This document shows positions 35,658 to 47,044 of a DNA stretch of 64,000 nt, piece after piece. Both the position numbers and the translations under genes were made by a program. Origin of the DNA: Poecilobothrus nobilitatus (lineage: Eukaryota > Arthropoda > Insecta > Diptera > Dolichopodidae); NCBI GenBank assembly GCA_947095535.1, contig OX352774.1, positions 234,943,825 to 235,007,824 on the forward strand. Direction: 5' to 3'. Each line of letters starts with the position of its first letter. Position 1 is the first letter of the stretch. The notes under the pieces are model-generated. The model saw only the letters and a list, made by a program, of their open reading frames with translations. It did not search any database and had not been told where the DNA came from.

Positions 35658-37330
35658 ACTAGAAAATCCCCTGTGCAATTGCACAATTTCTATAGATTCA
35701 AAAACATTTACGGTATCATACTGACTCCCTTAATAAACTACCTAAAAATTTCATTTTTACATCAGCACCATTAAAAAAATGTTGAAATCACTTACTTACT
35801 TGTAATAGAAAAAAACATAAAACAAATCTAAACACATAAAATTAAAAATGTTAGGTACAGTTTATTAATTTTTTCTCGCCGTTTTTTCGTGGCGGTAGTT
35901 TTTGACATTTTTTTAATCATTGAGAAAAAATGGTCCAAGCTAAAAACACATTCAGGGTAAAAGTTTGTGCAGATATCTCAAAAATTGTTTAAAACACATG
36001 CATAAAGTGCACAAAAAAAACCGGCGAAAATCAACCAACACCAACCGCTACGACTTTTTTTTTTTTTTTTTGTTACATTTAAAACGATCCCAATAATCGA
36101 AATAATTTTAATATTTGTTAAAATTTTACCAGACTCTCTATTTCTCTTTAGTTTTAAAAAAAAATTTTTATGTCGATGAAAAACAGTTGTTTTCGCCGCG
36201 AAATTACTTTAATTACCAAAACTACTTTCAAGTCTTTTGCGTTTATTTTTTGCTTGAAAAAAAATTGCTGAATTTATTTTATTTAAATGTACTTTGGAAT
36301 ATTTAATAAAAGATTCATGTCTCTGATAATGTAATTTCATAAATTTTCGGGGCCTTTTTTTTTGTGACGATCGTTTTCGACAGCTTTTTAATTTAATGGT
36401 CTAATAATAAATTAGTACAAAATTATGAATCTATTGTGAGAGAAGGCTTCTAAAATGATATTTTCTATGTTATTTTTTCTTTTTTTTTTTAAGAAAAATA
36501 TCCGTTTCTATAATATTTAGTAAGTTTCTGACTTCTGTTATGAAATATAATTATTTAAGTCTGCCGAATTTTATATTAATAAAAAAAATTCAATTATTTT
36601 ATGTTATACCAGTTCTACCGAAAATTTAGCTTAAAAATCTAAATTTCAACCTAAATAAACAAAACTATTTTAAAGTATGTTACGAAGCTTTTACCAGCTT
36701 TTATACTAATGAAAACAAAATCAAGAATAAATTCGGCCTATTATTTTTTTCTTATAAATATGAGGTTTACTATAAACTTTGCTCACTCTCACTTTTTCAC
36801 TTTCAGGCGTTTTAATTTTATTAAGAGTACCTATTTTTATTTTTTTTTTTTTCCAAAACTAAGATTGAAAACGCCAACAGAAGATTAATAATTTATTTTT
36901 AATTTACCGCTGCGACCAGTTCATAATGGACGTGGCTGTCAAATTTAAAAATTAAAAATTTGCTGAATTTATTTTGATTGAAAATGTGTTTTTTATGTAT
37001 TCCTTTTTTGACTGTACTCACTTTTAATGAACGGTTTGTGTCTCTGGTAATACTTCTAGTGGAAAATTTTGTCACTCGTAATAATATTTACTAAATTTAT
37101 TTATATTTTTAATGAACAGTTTGTGTCTCTTGATAATACTTTGAGTCAAAGATTTGTGTCTCTGGTAATAAAATTTTAAATTATTAAATAAATATACAGA
37201 AATATCATCATTGCCAGTTTAGTTTACATTCAGTGTGAGTTCTGGTGTGAGTGTTTTATTATAGATATAAAATATATTTTTTTTACATGTTGGCAAGGTC
37301 TCGCCAACAATTTGTGTATTATATTATAGA
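35658..37330 (+). repeat. Dispersed repeat starting ACTAG with 14-bp palindrome
   Basis: ACTAGAAAATCCCC is followed by the perfect palindrome TGTGCAATTGCACA (35672-35685). Less AT-rich islands follow (TCGCCGTTTTTTCGTGGCGG at about 35876, GACGATCGTTTTCGACAG at about 36365). A phrase close to TTTGTGTCTCTGGTAATA recurs near 36315, 37037, 37107 and 37155. TATTATAGATAAAG-like ends occur at about 37257 and 37320. The start resembles that at 58685 (ACTAGCAGGAGTCCCCGG). Length and ends are tentative, and class is unknown. Confidence 0.45.
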
Positions 37331-39159
37331 TAAAGAATTATCCGTCCTTAAAAATTGAAATATACGATTTCTTAATATTTTTAAGAGAAAGGTAAATATG
37401 TTCATGTTCATCATTGATAGTACAATATAAAATGACTAAACTCTGGTGAGCCTAGGGCATAAAACATATTAAATATGCACAATATTTGGTAAATAAATTT
37501 AATTAAAATTCAATTAAATATAAAAGTTTTATTTTTAATTGATTATATATTATTTTTACCTTAATTACCATTCTCTCTTACAAAAATTATTAAAATATAC
37601 AGAGACAAATAACAAAAATTTACAATATCAAAAAAAATATACCCATATACAACAATTTTTAAAAAGCCCGCGGAAATGGCAAAGTAATAATTCACAATAG
37701 AATATTTAAAATATTATTATTAAATATTATTAAATAGATATAAATTATGTAAATTTATTAAAATTTCTTTTACATCTCTAATTTATTAAATCAAATTTTC
37801 CTACAAAATATAAAACCCATCAATAGTAATACATTATTACTTTAAGCTTTTAAAAACACATGTTTTAATTATTCTTTTATATTCTATGCACTCTACTTTT
37901 TCTGCATAAATCAATTTATAAATATAAAATGGAGATTTTTTTTTCCTCAACTAAAAATTTTAATATTAAATTACGTTTTGCGGCCAAAAACCAAAGTAAT
38001 AAACTAAAAAAAAAAAGTGTATGACTCATATCGTATCATATTTTTTAACATGAGTTTTTTTTATTACTTTATTATAAATGAATTTTGTATATACTGAATA
38101 TACCCTTACTGAATATAATATTAAATTAGATTATTTATTTCTAATCAGGTTTATAATACTTAACGAAAAGTATTCTCTAAGATTACTAATTTAATTTTTA
38201 TATTGATCATTAATGAGAAGAGCCGTAATTACCCTCTAAACCGGGAAATTAATTATACCACCCTCTTAAAGAAAAGAAAGCAAAGACCTTGTGCGACTAT
38301 CTATTCTGCAAGTAGCAGCTATTTAAGTTTAATTATAAGTTTTTTTTTTTTCGACAAACTACTTTATAACACAATTGCAAATAGAGACGTACATACATCG
38401 AAAGAAGGATCAAAGGAAGGTAGTATGTAAAGCTAAAACTTTTTAAAGCTGCACATTAAAACTGTTAATAATACAAATAATAAGAACTGTGACTATTTTT
38501 TCATTAACAATTTTATTTTATTTTAGAATTTTTTTTATAGAAATTTGAAAAAATCGTGAGGTAATTTCTGAAACTGTAAGAAAATTAAAATTAATATAAA
38601 AAAAAAGTTTTCTTTAACAAATCTAACTACTTAAAAAGTACAAAATAAAGATCTTAGATCTGGTAGATCTTAAGCAACTGCTGGTAGATCTTAAGCAACT
38701 CAAATTGTTATAAGATAATAAAAGAACATTGCATATCATTTGTTAAGATAAAATCACAATCATAAAAATAACCTCGAATACCTTCCGAAATTCTTTAATT
38801 ATTATTATTTTAATTTATTAATTACTAAGGATGTTACAAATAAAATTAGCTAAATAGGTATATAATTGTTTAACTTATGGCATTAACCATTAAGGAATTA
38901 TGAACAAACAAAATTAAAAAATTAGATAAAATTTCTGATATTTCATATGCTTAGTAACTATGTATATGTGTATTTTTTGTACTTTAGGAGATGGCAACAG
39001 TACATGGACAGACAGAAAAAAAGACACTAGCAAGTTAATATAAAAGCATATAATAAAGGAAAAAATCATTAAAACATTTTAAAAATTAATGTAATTGAGT
39101 TTCAATTTTTGAATTTTCCTTTAAAAAAATCTGTACAGATGTTTAAAAATACCGAATTC
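37331..39159. other. AT-rich sequence, nothing coding recognised
   Basis: The 75-codon frame at 38203-38430 has no signature. The only ordered structure is a 21-bp duplication at 38660-38700. Confidence 0.45.
38660..38700. repeat. 21-bp tandem duplication
   Basis: CTGGTAGATCTTAAGCAACT at 38660-38679 is repeated at 38681-38700 with a single G between. Confidence 0.85.
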
Positions 39160-39297
39160 TCAATGTTTCAACTCTAATAGACTTTAAACATTAAAGGTAG
39201 AAACATTTTTTCTGATGTAACTTTTACTTATACTTGTAAAATTTTAGTTTCACATAACGGTAAATTTAAACCTTAAATTAAATTTTGATTTATAAAG
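39160..39297 (-). repeat. Short family C fragment
   Basis: TTCACATAACGGTAAATTTA near 39249 also occurs in C1 (about 4252) and, with one change, in C3 (about 50749). Only about 140 bp of C-like sequence is visible, and it stops at the fold-back element that follows. Confidence 0.5.
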
Positions 39298-39661
39298 CTT
39301 AAAAAATGTCCAATGTCCCACGTGTATCACCGGTGAACATCATTAAAATGTTTTAAAATCCTCACCGGTGAACATAAAAATAAACTTACAGTAAATCCCA
39401 CGTGCATCACCGGTGAACATTCCTGAATGTTCTCAAAAGCTCGAATCAATTTAATATACTGTTTTTTACCTTTAAAATGTTCATGTGTGATACATTGGGA
39501 CTTAAGTGATACATTGGGACGCAAGTTTGTTTTTATATTCATCGGTGACCGTGGAATTTTGTAACATATGAATGATATTCACCAGTAATACACGTGGAAA
39601 CTTAACGCAAGTATTTTGTTATGTTCACGGGTGAGCATGGAACTCAACGTGTTTTAAGCCT
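39298..39661. mobile_element. Fold-back element with TCACCGGTGA and CACGTG repeats
   Basis: The left half reads TCCCACGTGTATCACCGGTG, AACATCATTAAAATG, CCTCACCGGTGAACATAAAA. The right half in reverse complement reads TTCCACGTGTATTACTGGTG, AATATCATTCATATG, GTCACCGATGAATATAAAAA, so the two halves form a long imperfect inverted repeat. Each arm is itself built of repeated units. TCACCGGTGA, itself a palindrome, is perfect at 39327-39336, 39362-39371 and 39407-39416. CACGTG is at 39319, 39399 and 39591. A 19-bp tandem (GTGATACATTGGGAC core at 39487 and 39506) lies at the inner side of the right arm. No ORF is real here, since the frame at 39327-39542 simply crosses the arms. Confidence 0.7.
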
Positions 39662-40499
39662 TATTTAATCCTTATGTCAATCCAAACCATGATAAAGCAT
39701 TTTTATTTATGCTCAAGTATGTTTAACCAAAGTTTGTAAAAGAACCGCCAAAAATGTACCTAACTTAAAGTATAACAATTTCATTTACTAATCATTTCAT
39801 ATCCTAGTAAACATTTCAAAAAATTTATTATTAAATTATATTCATTAAAATTTTTTATTTTATTTGATTTTCTCGATTTTTCACAAGGTTTCCAAATACA
39901 AAATACAAGAATTTCATATTTTTCCAATAAACAAAATAAAAACACATAATAGGTACATTCTACACTTTAACGCAATTATTTCGCATATGGGATATTTTTA
40001 ATTTACTTTTATCCCTTTTAAACCAATTTTTTGTTGTTTTTTTTTTTATTGTAATTTTGTACCTTGTTGCGAGTGAATCAATAATTTATCATGAAATTAC
40101 TTACATATATTAAAAAATACTTGTACAATATAAAGTACCCGATGGTAAAACACCTGGTAAAATAAAACATCATAAACATATGTACAAATGTTATAATACA
40201 CTCTTGTACGAGTATATATGTATGTACGTGCCGCAGAATTCCATATTGTAATTCTACGTTCAAGGTAAATTATATTGGATTGAACTCATGGACGAATATA
40301 AATAGCACTTATTATATATATACTATTTACGTATATTCATATGGTTTTTTGTTTTTTTTTATATTTTATTGACCAGAATGCATCAGACAGCTTCCTTGAA
40401 CTTTTATAATACTGTTGAAATAGAATTGATATTGATAATGATGAGAAAAATTCATTACATTTAAATGAAATAAAATAAAAACATAATATATAAAAAATA
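39662..40499. other. AT-rich sequence, nothing recognised
   Basis: The 61-codon minus-strand frame at 40078-40263 has no signature. Confidence 0.45.
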
Positions 40500-41650
40500 T
40501 GGAAGCATGAAATAAGTCCGCAATTCTTCTGAAATAACTCCGCCCAAAACGAAATAATTTTGCATCCAAAAATTAAATAAATCCACAAATTAACTTTTTG
40601 CGGGTTTATTTCATTTTTATATTTTATTTATATAATTTTATAAATTACTTTAGAATTGGATTCAAATTAAGTGTATTACCTTTTTCCAGAATATTTATAT
40701 ATGTATATGTTTATGCCAGATTCTGAATTAGGAAGGACTTTTTTTTGGTTGGTTACAAAATCAGGACTATACACCTTTTACAGAATATTCATATATAACA
40801 TATATAGATAAATTAGGAGAGATTTTAGAGTTGAATGCAAAATCAAGGTATTCGCTTTTTCCAGAACATTTATATATATATACATGCGATATTTTGACTT
40901 ACCGACAATAACGACCAATTCTAAATACATACATTATACATATAAATATTCTGTGAAAGGCGTATAACTCTAAAACCGTAGAGTTGTATGTCGTCGGTCT
41001 GGCCAGTTCCCGCGAATGCAAACTTCGCGATGCCGGTGGGCGCCCGGAACGTAGTTCAGACGTGTTTACGAAGGGCTCACCAGAATATGAAGAATAAATG
41101 TACTTATTGAAAATACATATTCGAATTTTATAGTCGACAAAATCAAGCTTATACTTTTTTTGCGCGAACTTGTATGTCATAATCATAAATACGAAAAATA
41201 TAAAATAACATAAGTCCGAAAAAAAAAAATAACGATTTTTTTCGACGATCAGGAAAAAACCCTGATTTCGTAACCAACTGTAAAATCCCTCTTAACTAAG
41301 AATTTCTCATATACATATATTTAAATATTCTGGAAGAAGCGGATAATCATGATTTTGAATCCAACTTTACAAAAATCACCTTGGAAACAGGTGAGTATTA
41401 CAGTGTTTTACATTAATATTATAACAGTAATTTATAAAAAATAGAAAAAAAAATAAATGAAATAAATCCGCAAAAAGTCAATTTTAGGATTTATTTAATT
41501 TTTTAATTTGCGAACTCATTTCATAATCAAAAAATTAAATAAATCCACAAAATAGAAACGAAATAAATCCGCAACAACTTCGCATCAAAAAAACAAAAAA
41601 AAATTTTGAGAAATTATTTCATTTTTGGGTTGCGAAGTTATTTCATAGCG
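40500..41650. mobile_element. Large imperfect inverted repeat around a GC-rich core
   Basis: Outer arms: the reverse complement of 40560-40615 (ATGAAATAAACCCGCAAAAA, GTTAATTTGTGGATTTATTT) matches 41456-41500 (ATGAAATAAATCCGCAAAAA, GTCAATTTTAGGATTTATTT). Inner arms: the reverse complement of 40740-40775 (CCTGATTTTGTAACCAAC) matches 41260-41280 (CCTGATTTCGTAACCAAC). Within the arms GAAATAAATCCGCAA-type units recur, and a TTTTTCCAGAA(T/C)ATTTATATAT unit occurs near 40680, 40775 and 40858. The overlapping minus-strand frames at 40337-40588 come from these units. This looks like a fold-back transposon or a MITE with long arms. The core is described separately. Confidence 0.65.
40965..41105. other. 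GC-rich core of the fold-back structure
   Basis: GTCGTCGGTCTGGCCAGTTC, CGCGATGCCGGTGGGCGCCC and GGAACGTAGTTCAGACGTG form the most GC-rich stretch I see in the window. A minus-strand frame (40899-41186) reads through it with TSELRSGRPPASRSLHSRE, which I do not recognise. It could be captured foreign or gene-derived sequence, a fragment of another transposon, or an rDNA-like piece. I cannot decide among these. Confidence 0.4.
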
Positions 41651-42832
41651 CCAAAAAATATACCGTAATAATCTCTTCGGATAATTAAATTATTTAATAA
41701 TATTAAAGTTATTTGTAAAATTAATTTATTGTGGATTAACGTAAAAAGAATAAAATAAAATTTAAAATAAAAACAAAATTTCAAAATAAATAAACCAAAT
41801 TAATTTTCTCATTTTTCCGGTATACATGGAAAATTCCACAATTAAAATTAATCTGTTTCCTATTACTAATTTATTTTGACAACACAATGTAAATTTTTGT
41901 AAATATTTTAAATAAAAGTTAAAACCATCATTTTTATTGAGAAAACCGCATCTGAAAAGTTCAAGCAAAATAAAATTTTATTAAATTCGACGAATGGTTT
42001 AACTTTACATTAATTTTTTTTGGACATTTGAATTATTTTAATAAAATTCGATATTCGATATATCGATTTAGATAGTGCAATATTGATACTTTTGAGTTTT
42101 TTGCTTTTTTTTTTTCAAGTTACCCTGAAAGATTTCTTGTTTCTCTTTTCTTTTCCATGATTTTTTTATCGAGTAATTGATTCTATCTGTTTTGATGGGT
42201 CTTATTATTCTTGTGATGTGGATTGTCTGTGTATTTAACGATATTTATTTTACTTTGAAAATCCGTGTTTTAAATAAATCGTAGTGAATTCTGCAACATT
42301 TGTTAGCTAAAAATGCTTCTAGCTATATCTAATAGTTTTGTGTTGTAGTTCCTAGGATTTGAAGTTTTTTTTTGTGATATATAGGCATTGTATTGGTTTA
42401 TTTAAATCGTGTCTACAAGATGTTATTATATTTTTTATAATTAGGTAGATTATAATCCTCAGTACTGAAATGCAATTATTTAAATATATTTTAGAACATA
42501 CTCCAAAACTCGATTCAAGTAATATTTTTTTTCTTAGTAAACTTCTATTAGATAAATAAGAGCAATAATATAATATACTTTGAAGATTCATATCTGTACA
42601 TATTGTGATGTTAATGTCACGAAAAAATGTTTTGAAAATGGAAATATTTTAATTGTATTTTCTTATTTTCAATCTTTATTTTCAAAATTTTAATTAAGAA
42701 AAAAAAAATTTTATAATATTGAAATAATTTTATTAACGTATCGATTAGTGCATTTGGTTGATTGGTATTGGTGTATCGAAAATGCAGTTTAAAACATAAC
42801 CAGAGATGCGTTATTAATTAGATTAGTGTCAT
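41651..42832. other. AT-rich sequence, nothing recognised
   Basis: Minus-strand frames of 68 and 79 codons (41762-41968, 42352-42591) lack any family signature. Confidence 0.45.
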
Positions 42833-42962
42833 TTGGTCGAATGCATAAAACTGAGCTAAAAATTAAATCTCATTTTATCGAACAAAAACTACGCTTGAAC
42901 TCGTATTTTTGTTTGAAAAAGTGAGGTTTGAGTTTCAGCTTAGTTTTATGCATTTGGCCCAT
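42833..42962. mobile_element. MITE, copy 1
   Basis: The left end TTGGTCGAATGCATAAAACT, GAGCT is matched in reverse complement by the right end (TGGGCCAAATGCATAAAACT, AAGCT). Further in, AAATCTCATTTT pairs with the inverse of AAGTGAGGTTTGAG. It is about 130 bp with no coding capacity. A second copy lies at 60745-60895. The target duplication is not clear, so the superfamily is undecided. Confidence 0.75.
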
Positions 42963-43903
42963 TGTTTTTAAAGTTTTTAGGTTGGCAGATTTCACTACAT
43001 TTAAATATTTACTCAAAATAAATAAAAGTTCCTATATTAAAAGTAGTCCTCAAAATCCTCGCTGAAAAAATTATTAAAAGCCCTGATTTTGTAAACAACT
43101 CTAAAATCCTTCCTAATTCAAGATCTCCAAAATTTTGTACATTGGAGATATTAAATTAGGATGGATTATATAAAATATTTTGGGGAAAACCATATAACCC
43201 TGATTTATGTAATATAAATCAATATAATATATATATGTAAAATTTTCTGTGTAATGTAAATATTTTTTGCTTCTTTAGTTAAAAATTTAGAAAAAAACCG
43301 GGTTTAAAAAAACAGGAATCCGATAAAACGACTCTCGTAGCACTCTCCTAAAGTTTCTTCAAATAAAATGAAAGCTTTTGAGAAGCCAAAATATATTTAA
43401 ATTATTTTAAGATATTTAATGTAGAATGTTGGTTGATATTTCTCGATGCTTTCAAAATTATACCAATAGTGTCAACAACGTACTTACAGTTGTACTAACT
43501 GTATATTCACTGAAATGAAATATAATTGGCATATATATAATCTTATATCTATATATATATATTATATAAAAAAAAACGATCCCAAAATTGTTTCTTACTA
43601 ATCCGCATTTTTCTTAACAATACTTAAGGCGCAAAAACAAATTCTAAAGCTTACAGACTTACGGGAATGGGCGAGGTACCAAATTCTGTTTTGCAAATTT
43701 CTCTTTTACCGAATAATACTGATTAACTTTTTGGTTTTATAAAATGGGGCATTACAAAAACTACATTTTTAACAAATTTTCTTTTTTGCATATCGGACAC
43801 TTGCCAAAAAGAAAAGTATTTTAGTTTTTTCTAGAAAATAAAAACAAAAATAAATTTTTTATAATTTAGAAAATTTTATTATTTTCTAAATATAAATTTT
43901 TTT
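42963..43903. other. AT-rich sequence, nothing recognised
   Basis: Around 43080-43180 there are short matches to the arms of the 40.5-41.6-kb fold-back (CCCTGATTTTGTAAACAACT, CTAAAATCCTTCCTAATTC), so a decayed arm may lie here. TA-rich microsatellite-like sequence is at 43205-43245 and 43530-43570. Confidence 0.4.
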
Positions 43904-43904
43904 A

Positions 43905-44147
43905 GGGCCTCTGTGCCCTAGTAGTTAAGAGCATATAAAATACGCTATAAACACCGAGGGAGTGTCGGTTCGAATCCCACACACACCGTAAGAGTTATTC
44001 CCCTTACGACATTCACAACCACACCTTAACAGGAAAGGCTGTGCTACCTAACACATTTGGAATGAAAGGTTTTTAGCTACCTAACACATCCACTGTATAT
44101 TATATTATATATACCGTGTATTATATACACACTCAAGAAAAATAATA
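43905..44147 (+). mobile_element. tRNA-derived SINE, second family
   Basis: The head GGGCCTCTGTGCCCTAGTAG with GTTAAGAGC gives a recognisable A box. A perfect B box GGTTCGAATCC is at 43967-43977. The body continues CACACACCGTAAGAG, CGACATTCACAACCACACC, AGGAAAGGCTGTGCTACC, and a TA-rich 3' part. TTCTAAATAT occurs at 43884-43893 and 44148-44157 and may be the target duplication, though 11 bp of AT-rich sequence separates the first from the head. The acceptor stem does not close, so it is not a tRNA gene. A decayed relative is at 8595-8745. Confidence 0.8.
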
Positions 44148-44157
44148 TTCTAAATAT

Positions 44158-44660
44158 TAAAATGTAGTTTTGGCTAAACATATTACATATATATATATTT
44201 ATTAAATTTAAATTTAAATTACCCAAGCGTTCTTTTTAAAGTTTAACATTTTTTTTTTTTACGAAACGTCCAATTTTATTAAATGGCTGTCAAACATATT
44301 TTTATCCCAAAGAAATTTTACGGAAACTTTAATTAATCATTTGTTATTCGGCTTACTGTCCTATATCCAGATATCATTCGAGACAATACCATTTTGAACA
44401 TTTTCATTTTATCTAACAATAAAATTCTCATTACATCTTTATTTTAGAGTATTTTAAAAAAAAATTTGAACACGTATTTCATTATCAATTTAATTCGAAA
44501 CTATCCGTCTTTTTTTTTCTTTTCTTTGAAATTTTATTTAAAATTCTCAACTAACTCCAAATCTATAATATAAATTACAAATAATTGATTGAATCGGATG
44601 CATACGAAAAAGAAAATTTTCTCTATTCTTTCTATCTTTTATTTTAAAAATATTCAAAAA
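44158..44660. other. AT-rich sequence, nothing recognised
   Basis: No gene or repeat recognised. The minus-strand frame at 44547-44747 starts inside A2's 3' end. Confidence 0.45.
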
Positions 44661-45138
44661 CGAGGAAGAGTGCAGTAGAGTAGACTGTGTCAACTCTGGG
44701 ATACCCGTATGAACGTAATATATCCTGTTTCTATAAAACTTGATCATCTTCTAAAAACATTCAGAGTTTTAGTACCGAACTACAGAGATATATTTATGTA
44801 AATTGTGGAGTTGTATGATAGCTACCCGAATCTATTACGCCTAGCTTCATTAAGTTCCAAGAAATGCAAAAAGCCTGAACCGGCTGCTTTAGACCATTCA
44901 AATTTTACAAAAGTTTTTGGCATGCAACTCGACACTTTTTCACTAAATTTCAGATAGCTAGCTAGATAACTGAGTTATTTTCATTTAAAGAGAGAAGTTG
45001 TATGGCAACTATCCGAGCCTGTCATATCATCACAACAAAATTTTACAGAAGTTGTTGCCATAAAACTCGATCATCATTTGCAAAATTTCAGATACCTAGG
45101 TTGAATAGACACTGGGTTATTTCCATTAAAAGAAAGAA

Positions 45139-46363
45139 GTTGTATGGCAGCTACTCGAACCCGGCGGCCGAAAATGCTGGAGTTAAATAGCAAAACTAAC
45201 AATTTTGTAAAAGTGACGTAAAAAAAATTGCAGCCTCCTAACTCCTTTATTTTTTGAGTTATCGTGCGGACGGACACTGAGTTCTTTCATTTAAAAAGAG
45301 ATTTTGTATGGCAGCTACCGAACCCGTCACACCACCACAACCAAATTTTGCAGAAGTTGTTGCCATAAAACTTGATCATCATTCGCAAAATTTCAGATAC
45401 CTAGATTGAACAGACACTGGGTTATTTCTATTTAAAGAAAGAAGTTGTATGGCAGCTACTCGAACCCGGCGGCCGAAAATGCTGGAGTTAAATAGCAAAA
45501 CTAACAATTTTGCAAGAGTGACGTAAAAAAAATTTCAGCCTTCTAGCTCCTTTATTTTTTGAGTTATCGTGCGGACGGACACTGAGTTCTTTTCATTTAA
45601 AAAGAGATTTTGTATGGCAGCTACCCGAACCCGTCGCACCAGCACAACCAAATTTTGTAGAAGTTGTTGCCATAAAACTTGATCATCATTTGCAAAATTT
45701 CAGATACCTAGATTGAACAGACACTGGGTTATTTCTATTTAAAGAAAGAAGTTGTATGGCAGCTACTCGAACCCGGCGGCCGAAAATGCTGGAGTTAAAT
45801 AGCAAAACTAACAATTTTGCAAGAGTGACGTAAAAAAAATTTCAGCCTTCTAGCTCCTTTATTTTTTGAGTTATCGTGCGGACGGACACTGAGTTCTTTT
45901 CATTTAAAAAGAGATTTTGTATGGCAGCTACCCGAACCCGTCGCACCAGCACAACCAAATTTTGTAGAAGTTGTTGCCATAAAACTTGATCATCATTCGC
46001 AAAATTTCAGATATCTAGATTGAACAGACACTGGGTTATTTCTATTTAAAGAAAGAAGTTGTATGGCAGCTACCCGAACCCGGGGACAGAAAATGCTGCA
46101 GTTAAATAGCAAAACTAACAATTTTACAAAAGTGACGTAAAAAAATTTTCAGCCTCCTAACTCCTCTATTTTTTGAGTTATCGTGCGGACGGACACTGAG
46201 TTCTTTTCATTTAAAAAGAGATTTTGTATGGCAGCTACCCGAACCCGTCGCACCAGCACAACCAAATTTTGTAGAAGTTGTTGCCATAAAACTTGATCAT
46301 CATTTGCAAAATTTCAGACGCCTAGCTTCATTAGGTTCCAAGAGGTGCAAGAAGTCTGAACCG
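45139..46363 (-). repeat. 306-bp higher-order tandem array inside A2
   Basis: GTTGTATGGCAGCTACTCGA (or a variant) plus ACCCGG starts at 45139, 45444, 45751 and 46058, giving periods of 305, 307 and 307 bp. Each period is a dimer of two related monomers: one of about 143 bp (with GTTGTTGCCATAAAACTTGA) and one of about 163 bp (with GTTAAATAGCAAAACTAAC and TTTGAGTTATCGTGCGGACG). The second and third periods are almost identical to each other, which points to recent unequal crossover or replication slippage. Confidence 0.85.
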
Positions 46364-46783
46364 GCTGCTCTAGACCAAACAAATTTTACAAAAGTTGTTG
46401 GCATATAACTCGACACTTCTTTACTAAATTTCAGATTCCTAGCTTCAATAAACACTGAGTTATTCTCATTTAACCGGATAAGTTGTATGGCAGCTACCCG
46501 AACCCGCCGCACCACCACAACCAAATTTTACAAAAGTTGTTGCCATAAAACTTGATCATCATTTGCAAAATTTCAGACGCCTAGCTTCATTAGGTTCCAA
46601 GAGGTGCAAGAAGTCTGAACCGGCTGCTCTAGACCAACCAAATTTTACAAAAGTTGTTGGCATGTAACTCGACACCTCTTTACTAAATTTCAGATTCCTA
46701 GCTTCAATAAACACTGAGTTATTCTCATTTAAACGGAGAAGTTGTATGGCAGCTACCCGAACCCGCTGCACCAGCACAACCAA
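46300..46783 (-). repeat. 259-bp two-copy tandem inside A2
   Basis: ATTTGCAAAATTTCAGACGC followed by CTAGCTTCATTAGG starts near 46301 and again near 46560. The unit differs from the 306-bp dimer by carrying a monomer with GGTTCCAAGAGGTGCAAGAA and CTGAACCGGCTGC. One unit of this kind is also present in A1 and at the 3' end of A2 (44850-44900), so it is an original part of the element that was duplicated here. Confidence 0.85.
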
Positions 46784-47010
46784 ATTTTACAGAAGTTGTT
46801 GCCATAAAACTTGATCATCATTTGCAAAATTTCAGAAACCTAGCTTGAATAGATACTGAGTTATTTCTATATAAAGATAGAAGTTGTATGGCAGCTACTC
46901 GAACCCGCCGACCGAAAATGTTGGATTTAAATAGCAAAACTAACAATTTTGCAAAAGTGACGTAAAAAAAATTTCAGCCCCCTAGCTCCTTTATTTTTTG
47001 AGTTATCGTG

Positions 47011-47044
47011 CGGACGGACGGACGGACGGACGGACGGACGGACG
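47011..47044 (-). repeat. (GTCC)n microsatellite of A2
   Basis: At least eight CGGA units on the plus strand. Each A, B and C element carries this tract near its 5' end with a different unit number (for example about 7 in B2, 5 in B1, lost in B3), as expected of a slippage-prone proto-microsatellite. Confidence 0.9.

Noticed and set aside
43905..43990. Functional tRNA gene
   Set aside because: The perfect B box is part of a SINE. The 5' GGGCCTC has no complementary 3' acceptor strand, and a related decayed copy exists at 8595.
45139..46363. Regular repeats as a CRISPR-like array
   Set aside because: The period is about 306 bp, the units are contiguous with no unique spacers, and the setting is a eukaryotic transposon.
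45002..46783. Open frames with repeated AAIQLL and KFSKEVSSYMPTTF-type phrases as a protein family
   Set aside because: They are translations of the tandem units of element A2 (and of A1 at 1835-2360), occur in whichever frame the unit leaves open, lack consistent starts and stop at unit borders.
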